In this document: piece after piece, positions 52,839 through 61,378 of the stretch
How positions within the stretch are numbered: the stretch's first letter is position 1
Layout of the letters: each line of letters opens with the position of its first letter
NCBI RefSeq assembly: GCF_003254545.1
Contig: NZ_QJRH01000069.1
Location: forward strand, 186,001 to 250,000
Direction: 5' to 3'
DNA from: Flavobacterium tistrianum
GTDB taxonomy: Bacteria > Bacteroidota > Bacteroidia > Flavobacteriales > Flavobacteriaceae
Length of the DNA: 64,000 nt
Notes under the pieces: generated by a model
Seen by the model: the letters and a program-made list of their open reading frames with translations, nothing else
What the model was told of the DNA's origin: nothing
Databases searched by the model: none
Translations under genes and position numbers: made by a program

Positions 52839-52854
52839 CTTTTGTTTAATTTTG
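52821..52854 (+). promoter_or_regulatory. Promoter of DUF937 gene
   Basis: TTTG (52821-52824), a 22-nt spacer and TAATTTTG (52847-52854), 27 nt before the ATG. Confidence 0.6.
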
Positions 52855-52880
52855 GTGTATAATCTAAAACTATTAAAATT

Positions 52881-53444
52881 ATGTTTGAACAATTAACACA
52901 ATTAGTGCAGCAATACGGTGGTGATGCAGTTGTAAACAATTCTGCTGTTCCAAATGAACACAATGAAGCTGTAATAAGCGAAACAAGCAGTTCTATTTTT
53001 GAAGGATTAAAAAAGATGGTTTCTGAAGGAAACACAGATCAGATTGCGGGATTATTTAACGGAAATTCTCCAATAGATAGTTCTAATCCTGTTGTTCAGC
53101 AAATTCAACAGCAATTGAGCGGAAATCTTGGCGAAAAATTTGGTTTGAGCAGTGCTGATTCAAATGGAGTTGCTTCCAATTTGATTCCGCAGATTTTAGG
53201 TTCTTTAGTCAATAAAGCAAAAGATCCAAACGATAGCAGTTTTCAAATCTCAGATATTGTAAATTCCATTTCTGGAAACAGCGGACAAGCTTCTGGAATA
53301 ATGGATACTATTTCTAAATACGGAATGCAATTCGGACTTGACCAAAACAATGACGGAAAAGTTGACGTTGCAGATGTACTTGTAGTTACCAAAAGTAAAG
53401 GAGGAATTGCAGGTTTTATCGGAAAACTTTTTGGAAGTAAATAG
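52881..53444 (+). CDS. DUF937 domain protein with EF-hand-like loop
   Basis: 187-residue protein. Residues 1-150 have the DUF937 pattern (MFEQLTQLVQQYGGDAVVNN, NPVVQQIQQQLSGNLGEKFG, NGVASNLIPQILGSLVNKAK), related to YidB. Near the C-terminus DQNNDGKVDVADVL is an EF-hand/dockerin-type calcium loop. There is no signal peptide. The function is not known. It often follows serA in Flavobacteria. Confidence 0.82.
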   Translation: MFEQLTQLVQQYGGDAVVNNSAVPNEHNEAVISETSSSIFEGLKKMVSEGNTDQIAGLFNGNSPIDSSNPVVQQIQQQLSGNLGEKFGLSSADSNGVASNLIPQILGSLVNKAKDPNDSSFQISDIVNSISGNSGQASGIMDTISKYGMQFGLDQNNDGKVDVADVLVVTKSKGGIAGFIGKLFGSK

Positions 53445-53466
53445 TTCTTCAGCTACAAAGTTGCAT

Positions 53467-53567
53467 AGGTTCAAAGTAACAAAGGCTTTTAATAAAAAAG
53501 GATTACAAAATTGTAATCCTTTTTTATTTTTATTAGCAAGAAGTTAAACCTTTGTTACTTTGAACCT
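53467..53567. repeat. Nested inverted repeat, family A
   Basis: 19-bp perfect outer arms (AGGTTCAAAGTAACAAAGG at 53467-53485; complement at 53549-53567) enclose a complete terminator hairpin (53494-53525). Extra half-copies follow to 53587. Confidence 0.85.
53494..53525. terminator. Terminator inside family A repeat
   Basis: AAAAAAGGATTACAA and TTGTAATCCTTTTTT with a 2-nt loop, after the DUF937 gene. Confidence 0.9.
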
Positions 53568-53608
53568 TTGCTTCTCTGAACCTGCAAAAAAAATCGTAAA
53601 TTTATGCT

Positions 53609-54043
53609 ATGAAAAAAGGCATTTCCATATTAATTGTTTTATTTACCATTATTGCGTGTTCTACAGCTTCTAAGAATATTGCGAGCACTGATGTTGTTTC
53701 AAACAAAAAAGGAAGTGATACCGTGAGAATTGCGAATGATTCTTTAGAATACGAAGTCATTATTATCGATAACGGATTTTCAAACTGGCTTGCCTCTCGC
53801 GCCTATCCACGAAACTATCACTCCTTGCAATATCTTGAAAACAAAAATTATCTGTATGTAACCGAATGGAATAATCGTGTTTTACAGCCACAACGCTACA
53901 ACCCAAATTTGTACGAAATGTCAATTGACTATCGCCCTGACATTCATTATGGCTACGAAGTAAATTACCTAATTTACAATTACATGATTTATTTTCAAAA
54001 TACTTACAAACAAAAGCTTTGGGGTTATGTTCCCTCAAGATAA
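53609..54043 (+). CDS. DUF6146-like lipoprotein
   Basis: 144 residues. Signal MKKGISILIVLFTIIAC with lipobox. The mature part has SLEYEVIIIDNGFSNWLASR, the TEWNNRVLQPQRYNPNLYEM motif and an aromatic-rich end (GYEVNYLIYNYMIYFQNTYK), the pattern of the Flavobacteriia family DUF6146. Function unknown. The next gene starts 31 nt later and may be co-transcribed, although a separate -7 element is visible there (54049-54056). Confidence 0.78.
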   Translation: MKKGISILIVLFTIIACSTASKNIASTDVVSNKKGSDTVRIANDSLEYEVIIIDNGFSNWLASRAYPRNYHSLQYLENKNYLYVTEWNNRVLQPQRYNPNLYEMSIDYRPDIHYGYEVNYLIYNYMIYFQNTYKQKLWGYVPSR

Positions 54044-54074
54044 TATACTATATTTGTAATCATTACAAATAGCA

Positions 54075-54377
54075 ATGAACAGATTAAAAAAACGCTGGGG
54101 AATTACCTCCAATTTACAAGCCATAATTATATTTATCGTTTTTGCCATCACAGGATCGGCATCTGCTTGGCTGTCTAAACCCTTCTGCGTTTGGCTAGGA
54201 ATTACTAAAGAAGATTTTGGTGGCTGGTTTACACTTATTCGTCTTATTATCATCTTCCCTATTTATCAAGTTCTATTGGTTGCTATCGGAACTATTTTTG
54301 GGCAATTTAAATTCTTTTGGAACTTCGAAAAGAAAATGCTTAAAAACATGGGACTTGGATTTTTGTTTAAAGATTAA
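54075..54377 (+). CDS. DUF6787-like small membrane protein
   Basis: 100 residues: MNRLKKRWGITSNLQAIIIF, a helix (about 14-32), the SKPFCVWLGIT segment, a second helix (about 50-73), then FGQFKFFWNFEKKMLKNMGL. It resembles DUF6787, sometimes annotated as a diacylglyceryl-transferase-like piece but far too short to be one. A TATATTTG (54049-54056) lies 18 nt upstream. Function unknown. Confidence 0.75.
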   Translation: MNRLKKRWGITSNLQAIIIFIVFAITGSASAWLSKPFCVWLGITKEDFGGWFTLIRLIIIFPIYQVLLVAIGTIFGQFKFFWNFEKKMLKNMGLGFLFKD

Positions 54378-54739
54378 CCTTCCACTTTCTCTCTTTTAAA
54401 TTTCAAAAACCGTTCTGGTCAAGATTTTCCTTAATTCTTATTTTTTTAGTTTCTTTTTCATCTTCTTCAATTAATTATATTTTATAAGCTTTATTTGGAT
54501 CAATCCCTGTATTTATAAGATATTAAGTATTTAAAAAATTAGCACAAAAGAAAAGAATAATATTGCTTTTTGTCTCGATTTCACAATAATACATTAGGCA
54601 GAACAGCATTGTGCAGGATAGTTTTATTTTAAGTAATAATAAACTTTACAATAGTCGAAATTAATTATTCAAAACTGACAATCAGTCCTTTAATTTCTTC
54701 GACTTACATTATTGCTTACTAACCAAACCACAATTTGAC
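54378..54739. other. Gene-free spacer of 362 nt
   Basis: Very AT-rich, without an open frame, a clear hairpin or a full promoter match. It probably contains the promoter of the pectate-lyase-like gene, but I could not place it. Confidence 0.5.
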
Positions 54740-57520
54740 ATGCTGAAAAATTACTTAAAACTCTCCGTAGTAGCGGCAGTAATCTGCCTAATTACGCCGG
54801 TAAACAAGATTTTTGCCCAAAATCCAATTGTAAAAATTGATTTTGATCAGTCAGGAAGACCTAAAGCAGAAGTAAACGACCCTGATTATACCACTTGGGT
54901 AATCGCTTCTGGCAACACTAGCACCTATACTGAAAATGGAGTTACATTTATCATTACTCGCGTTGGAAACAATGGAGACAACTTAGGAACCAACTGGTAC
55001 AAAGCAGGAATTCAGGCCCCTTATTATGCCCGATTGGTGTCTGACGGAATTACCGTAAAGGGCACAACTGCAAATCTTGGCGCGCAAATCGAACTTAAAA
55101 TAAGCGGTTTAGCAACCGGCGAACATACATTATTGGCCTTTTTTAATAATGTAGACAGTCCGACAACCAATACCTTTAGTCCAATAGACATTTCTGTTGA
55201 CGGAAATCTAGTAGTAGATAATTTGATTCCGTCTGTTAGAGCAACTAAAACTGCTGATGCTAAATCTACTTATTTAAAATTTCAAGCGATAGCAGGAACT
55301 GATGTTGTGATTTTAATGGCAGCTGAAACTTCGGGAACGGAAAATGTCAAAAACTTCATTTTTAATGGTTTTGAATTAAATACGCCTAATATTTTTTATC
55401 AAGCTACAAATCCAAATCCAAAACAAAATGACGAACATGTCGAATTAACCTCTGGCGGAAAATTATTGCAATGGACAGCGGCAGCAAACGCTGTTTCCCA
55501 TAATATTTATTTTGGAACAGATCAAACAGCTGTTGACAATGCTACAACATCTTCTCCAGAATTTAAAGGAAACCAAGCTCTAGCCAACAATTCTTATCAA
55601 GTAAACGGCTTATATACAGGGGCAACTTATTACTGGCGTATAGACGAAGTTTTAGCAAATGGAGTTGAAAAGGGGAATGTTTGGCGTTTTCGTCCCGCAC
55701 AGCTTGCTTTTCCAGAAGCCGAAGGATATGGCCGTTTCGCACGCGGAGGACGCGGAGGAAAAGTAGTTACCGTTACCAATCTAAACGACAGCGGTCCAGG
55801 AAGTTTCCGCGAAGCCGTTACAAACGATATTGGTCCAAGAACAATTGTTTTTAATACTTCTGGAGTAATTCAATTACAATCCCGTTTAGTTTTAAGTCAG
55901 CCTTATGTAACTGTTGCTGGACAAACTGCACCAGGAAAAGGAATTTGCATTCGTTCTGCGCCATTTGGCGTTACAGGAAATGATGCAATTGTGCAAAATC
56001 TAAGAGTTAGAGTTGGTGCTGGACCAACTTATGACGGTATGGGATTAACAGGCGCAGACAACAGTATTATAGATCATTGTTCTATCAGCTGGACTATCGA
56101 CGAATCTTTCAGCTCTAGATCTGGAAAAAACATTACATTACAGAGAACACTTATTTCTGAAGCCCTAAATGCAGCAAACCACCAAAATTATCCAGCAGGA
56201 ACAGAACACGGTTATGCCGCTACAATTGGTGGTGATATCGGAAGTTTTCACCATAATTTATTAGCACATTGTTATGGACGTAACTGGAGTTTAGGTGGTG
56301 GATTGGACGGAAGCGGCGCTTATACAGGACGAATGGACATTACCAATAATGTGGTTTACAATTGGGGAGGAAGAACAACCGACGGAGGAACAAAAGAAGT
56401 AAATTTCGTCAACAACTACTATAAACCAGGCGCAGGATCAAAAATATTTGTCGCTTTCAATCAGCAAAATGAAGGCGTTGGAACAGGAATGCAACAATGC
56501 TATTTTAACGGAAATGTTATGCCGGGTTATTTCGATGAAAAAAATCAGACGCTGGGTAGAAAAGCTTCGGGTAATACGGTTCCTTATGACAACTTTGTAA
56601 ACGCACCATTTTTTCCTTCTTATGTAACGACTCAATCTGCAAAAAATGCTTATAAAATTGTCCTTTCTGATGTTGGATGCACCCAGCCTGAATTTGACGA
56701 TCATGATCAGCGAATCATTTCAGAAACTTTAAACGGAACATATTCTGCTGTTGGAAGTGTAACGGGAAAACCTGGATTCCCTGACAATGAAGCCGATGTT
56801 GGAGGTTTTGAAAGCTACCCAACAATAGTTAGAGATTCAAATTGGGACTCAGATCAGGACGGACTGCCAAATTGGTGGGAAAATATCATTGGAACAAATG
56901 TAAACTCTGCGATTGGAGATTTCTCAGACGCAAATGCAGATCCTGATTTAGATGGTTATACCAATCTGGACAAATATTTACAATGGATGTCTTTGCCTCA
57001 TTACGAATCTCCAAACGGAACCAAAATAAACATCAATATTCAAAAATTATCTAGAGGTTTTACGAGTGGAGTTTCTTACGCAATTTCAAATGTAATAAAC
57101 GGAAACGCAACTCTAAATACTGATGTTGTTGCCTTTACTCCTGCTTCGAACGGATTATGCTCTTTTGAATTTACAGTAACCGATTCTGAAGGAGGAACTA
57201 TGAAAAGAAAAGTAAACGTTATTAGCGGACAAAGTTTAACTTTAGGAACAGATGATCTTATTAAAGAAAATAAAAATAATGCTTTTAACGTTTGGCCAAT
57301 TCCAAGCAAAGGAACTTTCTCAGTACTCATTGAGAGCGAAGAAACAGAAGTTTCAGATTTAAAAATCTATGATGTTTTCGGAAAAGAATTGCTAAAGCAA
57401 AAAATTAGAGGAAACACACAAGAAAATATTCAGTTACACTCAAAAGGAGTTTTCTTGATCAAAGTCGTAAATCCGCTGACAAAGAAAACACAATATGTGA
57501 AGAAAATAATTGTGCAATAG
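54740..57520 (+). CDS. Secreted pectate-lyase-like protein with T9SS sorting domain
   Basis: 926 residues. Signal peptide to about residue 27; residues 28-220 a carbohydrate-binding-like beta domain; 225-325 a fibronectin-III-like module (YYWRIDEVLANG); 330-680 a right-handed beta helix of pectate-lyase type (FPEAEGYGRFARGGRGGKVV, IVFNTSGVIQLQ, ITLQRTLISEA, IDHCSISWTID); calcium loops of thrombospondin-3 type (DSDQDGLPNWWEN, DPDLDGYTNLDKY); and a type A T9SS C-terminal domain (LKIYDVFGKELLKQKI ... GVFLIKVV). It is likely secreted or surface-bound and degrades pectin-like polysaccharide; family PL1 is my best guess. No SusCD pair is adjacent. Confidence 0.85.
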   Translation: MLKNYLKLSVVAAVICLITPVNKIFAQNPIVKIDFDQSGRPKAEVNDPDYTTWVIASGNTSTYTENGVTFIITRVGNNGDNLGTNWYKAGIQAPYYARLVSDGITVKGTTANLGAQIELKISGLATGEHTLLAFFNNVDSPTTNTFSPIDISVDGNLVVDNLIPSVRATKTADAKSTYLKFQAIAGTDVVILMAAETSGTENVKNFIFNGFELNTPNIFYQATNPNPKQNDEHVELTSGGKLLQWTAAANAVSHNIYFGTDQTAVDNATTSSPEFKGNQALANNSYQVNGLYTGATYYWRIDEVLANGVEKGNVWRFRPAQLAFPEAEGYGRFARGGRGGKVVTVTNLNDSGPGSFREAVTNDIGPRTIVFNTSGVIQLQSRLVLSQPYVTVAGQTAPGKGICIRSAPFGVTGNDAIVQNLRVRVGAGPTYDGMGLTGADNSIIDHCSISWTIDESFSSRSGKNITLQRTLISEALNAANHQNYPAGTEHGYAATIGGDIGSFHHNLLAHCYGRNWSLGGGLDGSGAYTGRMDITNNVVYNWGGRTTDGGTKEVNFVNNYYKPGAGSKIFVAFNQQNEGVGTGMQQCYFNGNVMPGYFDEKNQTLGRKASGNTVPYDNFVNAPFFPSYVTTQSAKNAYKIVLSDVGCTQPEFDDHDQRIISETLNGTYSAVGSVTGKPGFPDNEADVGGFESYPTIVRDSNWDSDQDGLPNWWENIIGTNVNSAIGDFSDANADPDLDGYTNLDKYLQWMSLPHYESPNGTKININIQKLSRGFTSGVSYAISNVINGNATLNTDVVAFTPASNGLCSFEFTVTDSEGGTMKRKVNVISGQSLTLGTDDLIKENKNNAFNVWPIPSKGTFSVLIESEETEVSDLKIYDVFGKELLKQKIRGNTQENIQLHSKGVFLIKVVNPLTKKTQYVKKIIVQ

Positions 57521-57528
57521 CAACATAA

Positions 57529-57554
57529 AAAAAGACGGCTCTGAGCCGTCTTTT
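57529..57554. terminator. Bidirectional terminator
   Basis: AAAAGACGGCTC and GAGCCGTCTTTT with a 2-nt loop between two convergent genes. Confidence 0.9.
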
Positions 57555-57839
57555 CTATTTCTTTTCAAAAAAATAAGTATAAATCCAAGTCAGGGTAAAA
57601 GACGGAATCACATCTGTAAAAGGCAGTATCTCTTCCAAAAAAGTCAAAACCCCAGCAACTTTCCCTACTCTTCCTTTATACATTCTCGCCATAATTATTG
57701 CCGCAATAGGCGCCCATACCACATCTGAGAACTCACCCAGAAACGGAATCGAGAAAGAAATCATACCAATTCCGTCCAAAACTAATCCAATGATTAATTT
57801 TGACATTCTGTTATCTTCTACAACTTCTAAATCTTGCAT
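57555..57839 (-). CDS. Small membrane protein (94 aa)
   Basis: 94 residues: an acidic start (MQDLEVVEDNRMSK), then three hydrophobic stretches (LIIGLVLDGIGMISFSIPFL, VVWAPIAAIIMARMY, VIPSFTLTWIYTYFF) with a short basic loop YKGRVGKVAG. I do not recognise the family with certainty. It is a single gene in a 500-nt stretch between larger ones. Confidence 0.72.
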   Translation of the reverse strand: MQDLEVVEDNRMSKLIIGLVLDGIGMISFSIPFLGEFSDVVWAPIAAIIMARMYKGRVGKVAGVLTFLEEILPFTDVIPSFTLTWIYTYFFEKK

Positions 57840-58042
57840 AACACATTCACTTTTAAGTTAATCGAAATTAAAAATTATTCCTGAAACTCTATTATTTCTT
57901 TTCTAAATTTAATTTCCAACATTCCCATATCAATTTACGTACCGATTTTGGAATTTCACCATTGACTTTTGATATTGATATTGAGTTTTGTAATTTGATA
58001 TTGATTATAATCTTCGTTTCTTTGTAAAAACAGTTTCAGTAC

Positions 58043-58921
58043 ATGATACACGCAAAAAACATACATAAATTCTACGACAAACTTGAAGTTCTAAAAGGAG
58101 TCGATCTACATATTAAAAAAGGTGAAATTGTTTCTATTGTTGGTGCTTCGGGTGCTGGTAAAACGACATTATTGCAGATTTTAGGAACTTTAGACAAACC
58201 AGACCATAATCCAGATTCATCTCTGACTATTAACGGCAAAAACGTTTTAGAGCTTCAAAACATCAAAAACGAAAGCTCTAATCAAGAAAAAGCGTTTAAA
58301 ATCATTACTTGGTTAGGAGCCCTTTATTTTGTTTTATTGGCTGTATTTTTATTGTTTTTTAGAAGCAAAATAGAAAATGATATTTTCGGTTACGGCACTT
58401 GGACAGTAATCCTCACACCGACTTTACTATTATTGTTTTATTATAATCGCTACTTCAAAAAGAAAAGCAGACAAGACAAAGTTTTATCCGACTTTAGAAA
58501 CTTAAATCTCGGATTCATTTTTCAATTTCATCAGCTTTTGCCTGAGTTCACAGCCTTAGAAAACGTTTGTATTCCAGCTCACATTGCAGGAAAAAAAACA
58601 GCAGAAACTGAAGAAGAAGCAAAAAAACTTCTTTCTTATCTCGGACTTTCTCATAGAATTAATCATAAACCTAGCGAACTTTCGGGCGGTGAACAGCAGC
58701 GTGTTGCGGTAGCAAGAGCCTTAATCAATAAACCCGATGTAATTTTCGCAGACGAACCTTCAGGAAATCTGGACACGCATTCTGCCGAAAACTTGCACCA
58801 ATTGTTTTTTCAGCTTCGAGATGAGTTTGGACAGACTTTTGTTATTGTAACCCACAACGAAGAATTAGCAAACATGGCTGACAGAAAATTAGTTATGGTT
58901 GATGGACAGATTAGCAATTAA
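58043..58921 (+). CDS. LolD-type ABC ATPase with membrane-hairpin insertion
   Basis: 292 residues, about 60-70 more than normal LolD/MacB-type ATPases. The nucleotide-binding elements are complete: Walker A GASGAGKT (34-41), Q-loop [18 protein letters not shown] (Q161), signature LSGGEQQR (213-220), Walker B VIFADEP (233-239) and H-loop H271. Between about residues 73 and 147 there is an extra segment with two strongly hydrophobic stretches ([20 protein letters not shown], 87-106; about 118-134) and a basic end ([11 protein letters not shown]). Without it the join LELQ...[11 protein letters not shown] would be ordinary. LolD-type ATPases power lipoprotein release or related exporters; no permease is adjacent. 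The insert is in frame, with codon use like the rest. Confidence 0.88.
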   Translation: MIHAKNIHKFYDKLEVLKGVDLHIKKGEIVSIVGASGAGKTTLLQILGTLDKPDHNPDSSLTINGKNVLELQNIKNESSNQEKAFKIITWLGALYFVLLAVFLLFFRSKIENDIFGYGTWTVILTPTLLLLFYYNRYFKKKSRQDKVLSDFRNLNLGFIFQFHQLLPEFTALENVCIPAHIAGKKTAETEEEAKKLLSYLGLSHRINHKPSELSGGEQQRVAVARALINKPDVIFADEPSGNLDTHSAENLHQLFFQLRDEFGQTFVIVTHNEELANMADRKLVMVDGQISN

Positions 58922-58928
58922 AATAATC

Positions 58929-59012
58929 AGAAGCTATTTCCTGCTGTCCGCTATATCTTTTCCTGGCTAAAGAAGCCAGAAAAAGGATGCCGCTCCCATC
59001 AGGGCTAGGGCA
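58929..59012 (-). other. Structured dispersed repeat, copy 2
   Basis: On the minus strand the flanks match copy 1 (24143-24224): a 28-nt left flank with one difference and the right flank GATATAGCGGACAGCAGGAA identical. The central hairpin is CTGGCT-loop-AGCCAG in place of GTGGCG-loop-CGCCAC, two compensatory pair changes with a different loop. It lies between the ABC ATPase and TIGR02757 genes. Confidence 0.75.
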
Positions 59013-59041
59013 CTCGAATACATAAGAAGATTTCATTTAAA

Positions 59042-59806
59042 ATGAACCAAAAAGAACTCAAAGAATTTCTAGACGAAAAAGTCATTCAATATAACAATCA
59101 GGACTTTATAGAAAGTGATCCTGTTCAGATTCCGCATCTCTTTACTCAAAAAGAAGATATTGAAATTGCAGGTTTTCTTAGCGCTTCTATTGCTTGGGGA
59201 AACCGTAAAATGATTATCAAGAATTCGCATAAAATGATGGAATTAATGGGCAACACACCTTACGATTTCATCATGTCACATTCTGATGAAGATTTAGCAA
59301 GACTTGAAACATTTGTTCACAGAACTTTCAACGGAAATGATTTTGCAGGTTTTATAAAGGGTCTAAAGCATATCTACCAAAACCACAACGGACTAGAATC
59401 TGTTTTTGCTAAAAATCAAGAAAAAGACAGTCTGCAGAAAAGCATCAGCGAATTCAAAAAGATATTCTTCGAAACAGATCATTTAGCTCGAACTCAGAAA
59501 CATATTTCAGATCCGTTAAACAATTCAGCAGCGAAGAGAATCAATATGTACCTTCGTTGGATGGTTCGCCAAGATGCAAAAGGTGTCGATTTAGGAATCT
59601 GGAAAAGCATTTCACCATCTGTTTTGTCTTGTCCGCTTGACGTTCATTCTGGAAATGTTGCGCGCAAACTTGGTATTCTTTCGCGAAAGCAAAACGATGC
59701 AAAAGCTTTATTAGAATTGGATACCAAATTAAGAAAAATGGATGCAAAAGATCCTGTAAAATATGATTTTGCTTTGTTTGGATTAGGAGTTTTTGAAGGT
59801 TTTTAA
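59042..59806 (+). CDS. TIGR02757 (DUF2400) family protein
   Basis: 254-residue soluble protein, with KDREL-less N-terminus MNQKELKEFLDEKVIQYNNQ and the family segments FLSASIAWGNRKMIIKN, SAAKRINMYLRWMVRQD and VLSCPLDVHSGNVARKLG. The helical fold has an unclear relation to HhH DNA glycosylases, so a nucleic-acid role is possible but unproven. A 13-nt core of the TTTCGCGAAAGC palindrome lies in frame at 59677-59690 (LSRKQN), with no effect on reading frame. Confidence 0.87.
   Translation: MNQKELKEFLDEKVIQYNNQDFIESDPVQIPHLFTQKEDIEIAGFLSASIAWGNRKMIIKNSHKMMELMGNTPYDFIMSHSDEDLARLETFVHRTFNGNDFAGFIKGLKHIYQNHNGLESVFAKNQEKDSLQKSISEFKKIFFETDHLARTQKHISDPLNNSAAKRINMYLRWMVRQDAKGVDLGIWKSISPSVLSCPLDVHSGNVARKLGILSRKQNDAKALLELDTKLRKMDAKDPVKYDFALFGLGVFEGF
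59677..59690. repeat. Palindrome core inside TIGR02757 gene
   Basis: TCTTTCGCGAAAGC differs from the intergenic palindrome (43241-43256) only at the outer base. Confidence 0.45.
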
Positions 59807-59856
59807 TATTGGAAATTAAACAGTTAGAATAATAAATTATCACATGATTTTAAGAA

Positions 59857-59891
59857 TTTGATAAACAAACCATGAATTTAACGTACATTTG
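59857..59891 (+). promoter_or_regulatory. Promoter of DEAD-box gene
   Basis: TTTG (59857-59860), a 23-nt spacer and TACATTTG (59884-59891), 17 nt before the ATG. Confidence 0.6.
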
Positions 59892-59908
59892 CACAAAATT
59901 TAAAGCAA

Positions 59909-61258
59909 ATGAGCACTTTCGAAAAATTTAATCTTCCAAAATCATTACAAAAAGCAGTTGACGAATTAGGATTTGTTACGCCTACTCCTATTCAAGAAAA
60001 ATCTTTTTCTGTAATCATGTCTGGACGTGATATGATGGGAATTGCACAAACCGGAACCGGTAAAACATTTGCTTATTTACTGCCTCTTTTAAAGCTTTAC
60101 AAATTCACTCATACCAATACGCCAAAAATTGTAATTCTTGTTCCAACACGTGAATTGGTTGTTCAAGTGGTTGAAGAAGTAGAAAAACTGACGAAATATA
60201 TGTCGGTTAAAACTCTTGGAATTTATGGAGGTGTAAACATCAATACACAAAAGAAAGCTGTTTACGAAGGTGTTGACATTTTAGTTGGAACGCCTGGACG
60301 TACAATGGATTTAGCGCTTGACGCAGTTGTTCGTTTTGATGAAACACAAAAACTGGTTATCGACGAGTTTGACGAAATGCTGAATTTAGGCTTCAGACCA
60401 CAGCTGACTTCGCTTTTCGCCATGATGAAAACCAAACGTCAAAATATTCTTTTCTCAGCAACGATGACAGATGAAGTTGACGATTTATTAAATGATTATT
60501 TCGATTTTCCTGAAGAAGTGACTTTAGCGCCATCAGGAACTCCTCTTGAAAAAATTACTCAGATTACTTATAATGTTCCGAATTTCAATACAAAAGTAAA
60601 TCTGCTAAAACATTTATTGGAAACCGATGAAAGCATGAGCCGTATTTTGGTTTTCGTAAACAACAAAAAGATTTCAGATATGCTTTTCAATCGTATTGAT
60701 GAACTTTTTGACGGACAATTTGGTGTAATTCACTCCAATAAATCTCAAAATTATCGTTTGAGTACAATGGCTGAATTTCAGGAAGGAAATCTTCGCGGTT
60801 TAATTACAACTGACGTTATGGCAAGGGGTTTGGACATTTCGAATATTACACACGTAATTAACTTCGAACTTCCAGAAGAGCCTGAATTGTACATGCACAG
60901 AATTGGTCGTACGGGTCGTGCAGATGCAACAGGAACTGCAATTAGTTTTGTTACTCCAAGAGAAGAAGAATTCAAAATTGCAACAGAACTTTTGATGGAT
61001 CAAGAGCTAGATATAGCCGATTTCCCTGAAGAAGTTGAAGTTTCTGAAAAGCTTATTGAAGCTGAAAAAGACAAATTGCCAAGAAAGTTTTTATTGAAAA
61101 AACCGAAACTAGAAGGTGAAGGCGCTTTTCACGAAAAATCTAAAAAAAATCAAAAAGTCAATCTTGGAGGCCCTTCAAAAACCAAAAAGAAAACTCACGG
61201 TTCTGTCAACAGAAATATGTTGAAGACAAGAAATGAAAAGAAGAAGAAAAATAAATAA
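59909..61258 (+). CDS. DEAD-box RNA helicase
   Basis: 449-residue ATP-dependent RNA helicase. Q motif at residues 3-29 (FEKFNLPKSLQKAVDELGF), motif I AQTGTGKT (46-53), Ia PTRELV, II DEFD instead of DEAD, III SAT, V ARGLDI and VI HRIGRTGRA. The C-terminal 60 residues are a lysine-rich RNA-binding-like tail (KKNQKVNLGGPSKTKKKTHG, ending RNEKKKKNK). DEFD in motif II keeps the catalytic D and E. Likely role in ribosome assembly or mRNA handling, typical of RhlE/CsdA-like helicases; the exact subgroup is unsure. Confidence 0.92.
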   Translation: MSTFEKFNLPKSLQKAVDELGFVTPTPIQEKSFSVIMSGRDMMGIAQTGTGKTFAYLLPLLKLYKFTHTNTPKIVILVPTRELVVQVVEEVEKLTKYMSVKTLGIYGGVNINTQKKAVYEGVDILVGTPGRTMDLALDAVVRFDETQKLVIDEFDEMLNLGFRPQLTSLFAMMKTKRQNILFSATMTDEVDDLLNDYFDFPEEVTLAPSGTPLEKITQITYNVPNFNTKVNLLKHLLETDESMSRILVFVNNKKISDMLFNRIDELFDGQFGVIHSNKSQNYRLSTMAEFQEGNLRGLITTDVMARGLDISNITHVINFELPEEPELYMHRIGRTGRADATGTAISFVTPREEEFKIATELLMDQELDIADFPEEVEVSEKLIEAEKDKLPRKFLLKKPKLEGEGAFHEKSKKNQKVNLGGPSKTKKKTHGSVNRNMLKTRNEKKKKNK

Positions 61259-61267
61259 TTTTTCTTA

Positions 61268-61378
61268 GGGACAAAGGTTCAAAGGAACAAAGTGACAAAG
61301 CCTACAAAAGGCCCAAAAGTACAGTTTTAAACCTCTGTACCTTTGAGCCTTTGCTACTTTGAGCCTTTGCCTTTGAAC
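61268..61378. repeat. Intergenic repeat, family A
   Basis: ACAAAGGTTCAAAGGAACAA on the left and CTTTGAGCCTTTGCTACTTT on the right form an imperfect inverted repeat between convergent genes; possibly a terminator. Confidence 0.7.
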
